From the NCBI GenBank assembly GCA_964601205.1, contig CAZRML010000025.1, positions 1 to 17,288 of the forward strand: DNA of 17,288 nucleotides. Reading direction: 5' to 3'. Both the position numbers and the translations under genes were made by a program. Positions within the stretch are counted from its first letter, which is position 1. Every line of letters starts with the position of its first letter. Under the pieces are notes generated by a model. The model did no database searches. It worked only from the letters and a program-made list of their open reading frames with translations, and had not been told where the DNA came from. Below, in pieces: positions 8,559-14,382 of this stretch. Source of the DNA: JAQVEM01 sp964601205. GTDB lineage: Bacteria > Actinomycetota > Humimicrobiia > Humimicrobiales > Humimicrobiaceae.

Positions 8559-8583
8559 TTTATATATGAGACCTCCTCGTAAA

Positions 8584-9774
8584 TTAATATATAATTTCTT
8601 CTCTAAAATTTTCAACAATAGAGGTAAATGGGTTGCAAACTGATTGCCCCAGGCCACATTTTGCAGTAATTTTCATGGTTTTTGCTAGATTTAAAAGATC
8701 TTCAATATAGTTTTTGGGCTTAGTTCCTTTTTTTATGCTTTCTATGCCTTTTAAGAGCTGCTGGCAACCAACTCTGCATGGGGTGCATTGTCCGCAGGAT
8801 TCTTCGACGAAGAATTCGAGATAATTGTGAAGGATATTATACATGGATCTTTTATCGGAAAATAAAATCATGGAACCACCGGTTGGAACGCCTTCGAATC
8901 CTATTATTGTTTTTTCAAATTTACTTCTCGGGATGCAAAAGCCGGAAGCTCCACCAACCTGTATTGCCTTTGTGCTGCTGTCCCCAAAAAGATCTGAAAA
9001 CTCTTTTAATGACATTCCCATTTCAATCTCATAAATTCCAGGAACTTCAGTATCACCAGAAATGCTGAAAACCTTTGCGCCTCTCGAATCCATTGTCCCA
9101 AGCTTTTGGAAACTGTCAGCACCGTCAGAAATAATTATTTCTATATAAACAAGAGTTTCAACATTATTTATCACTGTTGGTTTTCCAAGATAACCTGATT
9201 GTGAAGGGAAGGGTGGTTTATTTCTTGGTTCGCCTCTTTTACCTTCCATTGATTCAAGAAGGGAAGTTTCTTCACCACAGACATAAGCGCCACTTCCTGA
9301 TCTGATTTCCACGGTAAAATCAAATCCAAGCCTCTCGAGCCTGTCGTTAATTGATTCTACCTTTTTCTGCAGGTCTTCAAGCAGGTAATTATACTCTGCT
9401 CTTAAATAGATAATTCCTTTGTTAGACCCGATTGCTTTTGCGACCGCCGTCATTCCGGCTAAAATCTTATCCGGTTGTTTTTCAATGATTTCTCTGTCTT
9501 TAAAAGTTCCCGGTTCACCTTCATCAGCATTGCACACAACATATTTAGTGTCACTTTCTATCTCTTTTGCGCCTTTTAATTTTATCCATGCTGGAAAGCC
9601 TGCCCCTCCTCTACCGCGGAGGCCGGAATCTTTTATTTCATTGATTATATTATCCGCGCTTATCTTCAATATCCTGTCTATTGCCTTGTTGATGTCCTGA
9701 TTCTTAAATATCATGTCGACTCTTTTTTTACAGGAGTTTATTTTATTTTTCTTTTCCTTCATATCTATTTTCAT
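8584..9774 (-). CDS. hydB: Hydrogenase NADH/FMN-binding subunit HydB (NuoF-like, compact)
   Basis: This subunit carries the FMN that exchanges electrons with NAD(H), passing them to HydA. NuoF/51-kDa signatures are GRGGAGFP (54-61), CNADEGEPGTFKDR (81-94), GAYVCGEETSLLESMEG (162-178), GKPTVINNVETL (197-208) and a [4Fe-4S] site at C327, C330, C333 and C373. At 396 residues it is much shorter than the roughly 600-residue HydB of Thermotoga-type bifurcating hydrogenases. It begins almost directly with the flavin domain, so the N-terminal thioredoxin-like [2Fe-2S] domain is absent. It ends just after the N3-type cluster, so the C-terminal two-cluster ferredoxin domain is absent too. GGGAGGT six bases before the ATG at 9774 is a strong ribosome binding site. 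hydC ends 26 bases upstream and hydA starts 25 bases downstream. Confidence 0.94.
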   Translation of the reverse strand: MKIDMKEKKNKINSCKKRVDMIFKNQDINKAIDRILKISADNIINEIKDSGLRGRGGAGFPAWIKLKGAKEIESDTKYVVCNADEGEPGTFKDREIIEKQPDKILAGMTAVAKAIGSNKGIIYLRAEYNYLLEDLQKKVESINDRLERLGFDFTVEIRSGSGAYVCGEETSLLESMEGKRGEPRNKPPFPSQSGYLGKPTVINNVETLVYIEIIISDGADSFQKLGTMDSRGAKVFSISGDTEVPGIYEIEMGMSLKEFSDLFGDSSTKAIQVGGASGFCIPRSKFEKTIIGFEGVPTGGSMILFSDKRSMYNILHNYLEFFVEESCGQCTPCRVGCQQLLKGIESIKKGTKPKNYIEDLLNLAKTMKITAKCGLGQSVCNPFTSIVENFREEIIY

Positions 9775-9800
9775 AAAGATACCTCCCTGTTGAATAACTT

Positions 9801-10259
9801 TTATGATTGATATTCATCAATAATTTTAATAACTTTTTCATATGTCAGGTTTATACAGGGCTTATCATTTATAAGCATTGTAGGAGCATTATCGCATTGG
9901 CCTATGCAATTTACAGTTAATAAACTAAATTTGCCGTCTTTACTTGTCTGGCCCGGTAGAATATTTAATCTGTCTTTAATGGCTTTTAGCACTATATCCT
10001 TTCCCTTTATGTCGCAAACTATTGTCTTGCATACTTTTATTATATTTTCACCTACCGGTTTTACGGGTAAAAAGGAGTAGAATGTTGCTACTCCATAGAC
10101 TTCGGCAGGGGATATGTCAAATTCCCTGGCAACCTCAACAAGTCTTTCTTCAGAAAGGAATTTTTCGTGCTTTACAATTTTCTGTAAAGTTGCAATTAGG
10201 TCTTCTCTTTTCTTTGATTTCTTTTTTTCTTTATCTTTTACAGTATTATTTCCAACCAT
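9801..10259 (-). CDS. hydC: Hydrogenase [2Fe-2S] subunit HydC (NuoE-like)
   Basis: This 152-residue NuoE/24-kDa family protein is the small electron-transfer subunit of the trimeric hydrogenase. A helical N-terminal region contains FDISPAEVYGVATFYSFL (about 47-64), the family hallmark. The thioredoxin-like domain carries the [2Fe-2S] ligands C77 and C82 (VCKTIVC) and C118 and C122 (CIGQC), followed by DNAPTMLIN. Length is normal for HydC. The first 20 residues are lysine-rich and unlike the conserved core. AAAGGAG six bases before the ATG at 10259 is a strong ribosome binding site and fixes the start. It is the first gene of the operon, behind a promoter region with paired direct repeats. Confidence 0.94.
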   Translation of the reverse strand: MVGNNTVKDKEKKKSKKREDLIATLQKIVKHEKFLSEERLVEVAREFDISPAEVYGVATFYSFLPVKPVGENIIKVCKTIVCDIKGKDIVLKAIKDRLNILPGQTSKDGKFSLLTVNCIGQCDNAPTMLINDKPCINLTYEKVIKIIDEYQS

Positions 10260-10321
10260 TTATATCTCCTTTCGTGTGGATGAGTCTGAAAAATTTAAAA
10301 TTGATACTCTATATTAAGATT

Positions 10322-10339
10322 GTAATTACTTTGTAACAA
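10322..10339 (-). repeat. Direct repeat copy A, candidate operator over the hyd promoter -10/start
   Basis: On the minus strand this reads TTGTTACAAAGTAATTAC and matches copy B at 17 of 18 positions, in the same orientation, 54 bases away. It overlaps the -10/transcription-start area of the proposed promoter. The TTGTTA beginning resembles a half-site of the NADH-sensing repressor Rex, but the second half does not fit the Rex consensus well. The protein that binds is unknown. Confidence 0.5.
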
Positions 10340-10366
10340 AGTATCATCATATATAGTGTTTGTCAA
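10338..10366 (-). promoter_or_regulatory. Candidate promoter of the hydCBA-ABC operon
   Basis: Reading the minus strand, a perfect TTGACA -35 lies at 10366-10361. A -10 could be GATACT (10345-10340, spacer 15) or TACTTT (10343-10338, spacer 17); both are imperfect. Transcription would start near 10330, leaving a leader of about 70 bases before hydC. The -10 area overlaps one copy of an 18-base repeat and the second copy lies just upstream of the -35, which suggests repression at this promoter. Confidence 0.45.
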
Positions 10367-10375
10367 TTAAAGTTA

Positions 10376-10393
10376 GTAATTAGTTTGTAACAA
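10376..10393 (-). repeat. Direct repeat copy B, candidate operator upstream of the hyd -35
   Basis: On the minus strand this reads TTGTTACAAACTAATTAC, differing from copy A at one base. It lies nine bases upstream of the TTGACA hexamer. The 54-base spacing is close to five helical turns, so proteins bound at the two copies would lie on about the same DNA face. Confidence 0.5.
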
Positions 10394-10484
10394 TTATTTC
10401 TAATAAATTTGCGGTTTTGCTTATGTATGTTTTCTTTGTAGTGATCTGCCTCTTATCCTGCTATTCTTTACAATATCCTCTTAA

Positions 10485-10508
10485 ATTTAAGGATATCTAT
10501 CTTTAAAT
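10485..10508. repeat. Imperfect AT-rich inverted repeat
   Basis: Ten-base arms (10485-10494 and 10499-10508) around a 4-base loop, with one pair that is G-T in a plus-strand RNA. It lies between the GT4 gene end and the hyd promoter. No U-tract follows on the minus strand, so it is not a convincing terminator for the glycosyltransferase transcript. Confidence 0.3.
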
Positions 10509-10564
10509 GAATACAACATGTTATGAAATCAAGAGTATCTATGATGATTTAATTAAGGCAACTA

Positions 10565-11737
10565 TCAATGCAAGTTAGTATTATAATAAAGGTCAAGTGT
10601 TTTTTTTGCGGTATTGGACCAGCTAAATTTTTTAGCCTGTAGAAGCGATTTTTTTATAAGTGCCTCTTTTAACTCTTTATTTTTTAAAACATCAAGTATC
10701 CTTCCCGCAATCTCTTGCTCATCTTCAGCTTTTACGAGTATCCCGGAATCCCCGACCACTTCTTTAAGCGATGAAGTATCTGATGCTATTACCGGAAGTC
10801 CGCAGCTCATTGCTTCAAGGGGAGGCATTCCAAAACCTTCAAAGATGGAAGGGCAGACAAATATTTCAGCATTGTTATATATCTGTACAAGTTCGCTGTC
10901 AGGAATCCTCCCGGTAAATATAATGTCTTCTCTGTATGGGCTTCTTTCTCTTTCCGCATAAGTATCCTCGCTTTTCCAGCCGGTTCTTCCGGCTATTACC
11001 AGGCTGTAGCTAAAACCGGGATCTTTTTCTCTTATATAGTTAAAAGCTTTAATTAAAGTCGCGAAATTCTTTCTGGGCTCTATAATGCCAACTGAAAGTA
11101 TGTATTTCTTATTAATCCCGTATTTTAACAGTGAATTTATATCTTTCTCGCCGTTATTTAATTTTCTGAAGATATTGTCAGCGGCAAGGTAGATAACTTC
11201 TATTTTGTCAGGATTTATATTAAAAAATTTTATAATGTCATTTTTTGTGCTGAGCGAGTCGGCTATTATTCTCCTGGCTTTTAACGCGTTTTTTCTTACA
11301 AGACTGGTGTATTTTTTTATGAACCAGTCAAAGTTAAATTCAGGATATCTGATAAAAGCAAGATCATGGATGGTTAGGATTATATTTTTATTTAAAGTAG
11401 GAGGGATAAGATAATCAGGGCAGTGCAGTATATCAACCCTGAGTTTTGATAACTCAAGCAGCGGAAACCCGAACCTGTTCTGCAGGTCAAACTTTTTCTG
11501 TGTGGTATTAAAAATTTTTAATTCAACTCTTCTGCCTGCAGATTCTTTTTTAAGTTTATTCACCATATCAAAGCAATCACTTGAGATGCATCTTCCGGTA
11601 AGTATGTAGGTATTTTTTTTATCAATTGAGACAAGGTTTTTTATAAGGTTAAATATATATCTGCCTGCGCCGATATCAGGTCCGTGATTTAGTAGAGAGG
11701 ATATATCTATTCCGATTCTTAAGGTATCTTTTCTCAT
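10565..11737 (-). CDS. GT4-family glycosyltransferase
   Basis: This 390-residue protein is a retaining, GT-B fold glycosyltransferase of family 4. The N-terminal acceptor domain begins RIGIDISSLLNHGPDIGAGRYIFNL (7-31), with the glycine-rich loop usual in mannosyl- and other sugar transferases, and includes ILTIHDLAFIRYPEF (119-133). The donor domain starts at about 212 with ILSVGIIEPRKN and carries the E-x7-E motif EGFGMPPLE (300-308), where the glutamates bind the nucleotide-sugar. Donor and acceptor are not predictable. It lacks a signal peptide or membrane helix and should act at the cytoplasmic face of the membrane. Its ATG overlaps the stop of the upstream two-domain glycosyltransferase (ATGA), so the two are co-translated and probably build the same glycan. 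Confidence 0.92.
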   Translation of the reverse strand: MRKDTLRIGIDISSLLNHGPDIGAGRYIFNLIKNLVSIDKKNTYILTGRCISSDCFDMVNKLKKESAGRRVELKIFNTTQKKFDLQNRFGFPLLELSKLRVDILHCPDYLIPPTLNKNIILTIHDLAFIRYPEFNFDWFIKKYTSLVRKNALKARRIIADSLSTKNDIIKFFNINPDKIEVIYLAADNIFRKLNNGEKDINSLLKYGINKKYILSVGIIEPRKNFATLIKAFNYIREKDPGFSYSLVIAGRTGWKSEDTYAERERSPYREDIIFTGRIPDSELVQIYNNAEIFVCPSIFEGFGMPPLEAMSCGLPVIASDTSSLKEVVGDSGILVKAEDEQEIAGRILDVLKNKELKEALIKKSLLQAKKFSWSNTAKKTLDLYYNTNLH

Positions 11738-14100
11738 TTTATTTTGTCTATGAACTTATGTACAGGGGCTGGTTCATATGCCAGTTTATTGTGAAGTATG
11801 TTCTTAAAAAGTGACGGCTCCATTCTGAATTTTGTATCCCTCAGATTAACCAGATAGTTAACAATACCCTCGTATTTCTCATTTCCCAGAAGTGAGAACA
11901 GCCTACGGTATGATTGATGGAGATTTTCAACAGAGTAAATAGGCTCATTACTGGCGATGTTAAAATAAATACTCTCACCCCAGCTGAATTTTGTAATGTC
12001 AGCATCAGACAGCTGTCTTGAGAAATCCATATAGTTTCTGTCTTCTTTAAGATATTTTACACTTGATCTAAAGTCACTGATTATTCTTGCTGCTGTGCTT
12101 TTAAGGTTTACATCCTTTAGATTCTGTTTCTGGATGTTTAATTCATTTTCCATTATTTTCTGAAGAGTCCCGCGCTCGCAGTTTTTATAGGCGGTCTTTA
12201 ATAAATTGAGTTTTTGATAATAATATTTTGTAATAAAAGCAGTTGCATCATCTCTGAAGCTATATGCATAACGGTGGTAGCATATAGCAGACGGGCATGA
12301 CCTGAATTTATATCCGTGAAGGTTTGCCCGGTAGCAAAAATCTGCATCTTCGTAAAATAAGAAAAACGTCGGGTCTATAGGACCTACTTTATTTTCGTAA
12401 AATGCTTCACGTTTTAGCATGCAGGATACGAATGAAACGCCAAATATGTCTTCAGCCCTGTTATACTGGCTTAAATCCAGCTGTCCAAGCCCATAATGGC
12501 CCATGTAAAGATTGTTATCCAGATAAATACCCACACTTTCCAGGAAATCTTTTTGAAAATAGAATTTAATTTTTGGAGCAACCCCCAGATAAGTGCTTTC
12601 AAGATTATTTAGCGAATCAGCCATCTGCTCAATGGCATCCTGGTTATATACAACGTCAAAGTTTGATATAAGCACCAGGTCTGAATCTGTATATTCTAAA
12701 GCTCTGTTTATTCCTTCTCCCAGACCCAGATTCTTCTTAGGCTGGATTATCTTTATATCCGCAAACTCTTTTTTAATATTGTCAAGTATATTATAGGTAG
12801 AATTATTATCAAAAATTATAATCTCCGTATTTTTATAAGACTGGTTCTTTATTGAATCAAGGCATTCTTTTAAAACAGTATAGGTTGCGTTATAGTTAAC
12901 TATAATTACCGAAACTTTTCTGGACGGACCGAGTTTATGAATTTTTTTAACTGAAACAGGTTTAATATCTTCATCTTTAAGATCAAGCATTTTTTTAATG
13001 AGTCCATCATATTGCATTACACTGGTTTCCCATTTAAATTTATAAGAGTATTTGCGAGCATTCTGGCCCATTTGTTTTCTTTTTTTTGAGTTGTTAATAA
13101 GGACTTTCAGTTTTTCTTCAAACTCAGTTTTATCCTTTGCTATAAAGCCGGTTTCTCCGTCAATTGAAATCTCCGGGTGGGCGCCAATATCGTAGCATAT
13201 AGAAGGCCTTCTGAAACTGTGAGCTTCAGCAACCGGAAGATCAAATCCTTCCCATCTGGAGCAGGTGGCGTAGATGTCGCAGGATTTAAAAATCAGCGAC
13301 ATTAGTTCTTCGGGAGCATTTCTAATTGAAAGTATCCCCATGTTTTCTAGAAGCTCTTGGTCATTTTTTGAACCATACCCCACGGAAAGCAATCTGACAT
13401 TTTTATTCTTTTTACTAATTCTCCGGTATATTTCTATGAGCTCCGAGAGCCCCTTGTATGGCTGATTTGTGAGATTTAGCCTTCCCACAAACAACAGGAG
13501 TATATCTTCACTGCTTACTCCCAGGCTTTCTCTGAATTCGTTTATATCTTCTCTGGTAATTACCTGTTTGCGGTAATGGTCGCATCCATTATAGATAAAG
13601 GTAGCTTTATACCTTAAACTTTTGGGGAGGCAGTTAAGGAGGTACTGTGACACCGATACTATTTTGTCTGCTTTTCTAAAGTAGTAGAGATTCTGGGTAG
13701 TCTCCATATATTTATATCTTAATTTTCTTTTAAAAGTAAATTCATCAGGAGTTGGTATCCCGTGGTCTACAACAAGAACAGGCTTGTTTAAACCCGGTAT
13801 CAGAGAGTAAAAGGGGAATGATTGTATTATAAAAAGGTCGACATCTTTGCTGTTAAGATATGGGATAAGTCTTCTTATTCTTCTCTCATAGACAAAAGGG
13901 TTGATATGGGGTTTGAAATAGTGAAGTTTCTCTATGTTATAGAACTTTCTGTTGGTAAAAGTTTCGTCAAAATAATTGCAGTATACCCTGCATACATACC
14001 CCATTTCCGCCAGACCTTCAGCCAGTCTGTCAACTACTAGGTCTACCCCGTGTCCCTTTATCATCCTGTCAGTTATAAAAGCGATATTTACTGTTTTCAC
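11734..14100 (-). CDS. Two-domain glycosyltransferase, GT4 then GT2
   Basis: A 788-residue fusion. Residues 1-375 form a GT4 GT-B enzyme, with donor-site FVGRLN (204-209) and E-x7-E motif EGFDLPVAE (284-292). Residues 395-625 form a GT2 GT-A enzyme of the rhamnosyltransferase-like (WbbL-type) group: VSVIIVNYNA (396-405), DNNS (431-434), a DxD-equivalent NFD (480-482) and FYEDADFCYR (582-591), which holds the likely catalytic base. The tail 626-788 is not recognised; it is mostly helical-looking, with no membrane segment. Two transferases in one chain usually add successive sugars. The start is GTG at 14100: an in-frame stop lies just upstream, and only a weak AGAGG at 14-base spacing precedes it. 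It is divergent from the GT2-GT4 gene at 14383 and overlaps the next GT4 gene by four bases. Confidence 0.92.
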   Translation of the reverse strand: MKTVNIAFITDRMIKGHGVDLVVDRLAEGLAEMGYVCRVYCNYFDETFTNRKFYNIEKLHYFKPHINPFVYERRIRRLIPYLNSKDVDLFIIQSFPFYSLIPGLNKPVLVVDHGIPTPDEFTFKRKLRYKYMETTQNLYYFRKADKIVSVSQYLLNCLPKSLRYKATFIYNGCDHYRKQVITREDINEFRESLGVSSEDILLLFVGRLNLTNQPYKGLSELIEIYRRISKKNKNVRLLSVGYGSKNDQELLENMGILSIRNAPEELMSLIFKSCDIYATCSRWEGFDLPVAEAHSFRRPSICYDIGAHPEISIDGETGFIAKDKTEFEEKLKVLINNSKKRKQMGQNARKYSYKFKWETSVMQYDGLIKKMLDLKDEDIKPVSVKKIHKLGPSRKVSVIIVNYNATYTVLKECLDSIKNQSYKNTEIIIFDNNSTYNILDNIKKEFADIKIIQPKKNLGLGEGINRALEYTDSDLVLISNFDVVYNQDAIEQMADSLNNLESTYLGVAPKIKFYFQKDFLESVGIYLDNNLYMGHYGLGQLDLSQYNRAEDIFGVSFVSCMLKREAFYENKVGPIDPTFFLFYEDADFCYRANLHGYKFRSCPSAICYHRYAYSFRDDATAFITKYYYQKLNLLKTAYKNCERGTLQKIMENELNIQKQNLKDVNLKSTAARIISDFRSSVKYLKEDRNYMDFSRQLSDADITKFSWGESIYFNIASNEPIYSVENLHQSYRRLFSLLGNEKYEGIVNYLVNLRDTKFRMEPSLFKNILHNKLAYEPAPVHKFIDKIK

Positions 14101-14160
14101 GCTATGTTATTCTGCCTCTGTATAGGTTTATAAAAAACAAAACAATTTTTATATGTTAAA

Positions 14161-14190
14161 ATTATAGTTTAAATTCTATCATTATACCAA
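14161..14190 (-). promoter_or_regulatory. Candidate promoter for the minus-strand glycosyltransferase pair
   Basis: On the minus strand a TTGGTA -35 (14190-14185) and a perfect TATAAT -10 (14166-14161) are separated by 18 bases. Transcription would start near 14154, about 55 bases before the GTG start of the GT4-GT2 gene. The region is AT-rich, so such matches can arise by chance. Confidence 0.4.
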
Positions 14191-14281
14191 TTATAAACAA
14201 AAGTATTAATGATATAGAATATCCCTTTATCTATAACCCTATATGGCTCTATTAAAATCCTTAAACTGGCTGATATAGTAT

Positions 14282-14300
14282 CAGATTAAAGTATAATCTG
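14282..14300. repeat. Inverted repeat in the divergent glycosyltransferase promoter region
   Basis: Perfect 7-base arms CAGATTA (14282-14288) and TAATCTG (14294-14300) surround a 5-base spacer. A TATAAT hexamer at 14292-14297 overlaps the right arm. The position between two divergent operons suits an operator controlling the plus-strand gene, though it could equally form a small RNA hairpin in a leader. Confidence 0.35.
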
Positions 14301-14331
14301 CCATTATATATTATGTAATAAATAGATTTTT

Positions 14332-14340
14332 TGATATAAT
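14332..14340 (+). promoter_or_regulatory. Extended -10 promoter ahead of the GT2-GT4 gene
   Basis: TGATATAAT is a perfect extended -10 element; a -35 hexamer is poor. Transcription would start near 14347, about 35 bases before the ATG at 14383. A second TATAAT at 14292-14297, inside the inverted repeat, might serve as an alternative upstream promoter. Confidence 0.45.
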
Positions 14341-14382
14341 TTGTCTCATATTTAATGGATAATTATTGGGAGAATAACTCTT

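Larger units (their letters stand above)
10260..10564. other. 305-base intergenic region upstream of the hyd operon
   Basis: AT-rich spacer between the hydC start and the end of the GT4 gene; both genes are on the minus strand. The half near hydC holds the candidate promoter and two direct repeats. The far half (10400-10564) has an imperfect hairpin and no convincing open frame, RNA gene or terminator with a U-tract. Read-through from the glycosyltransferase genes into hydC cannot be excluded. Confidence 0.6.

Noticed and set aside
8559..8657. 33-codon N-terminal extension of hydA
   Set aside because: It would overlap hydB by 74 bases and adds residues unrelated to the ferredoxin fold. The ATG at 8558 is preceded by AGGAGG and starts exactly at the [2Fe-2S] domain.
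7131..9700. Plus-strand open frames opposite hydA and hydB, the longest about 96 codons
   Set aside because: They lie entirely antisense to strongly conserved hydrogenase genes and show no recognisable domain.
10022..10336. Plus-strand open frame of 104 codons over hydC and its promoter
   Set aside because: It is antisense to hydC, has odd composition and no recognisable motif.
10320..10339. Perfect Rex operator
   Set aside because: Only the TTGTTA half fits. The second half is shifted by two bases relative to the usual palindrome, so it is reported only as a repeat of unknown binder.
10345..10360. NrdR-box-like sequence ACACTATATAT on the minus strand
   Set aside because: Only one half matches the NrdR consensus, there is no second box at proper spacing, and no ribonucleotide reductase gene is near.
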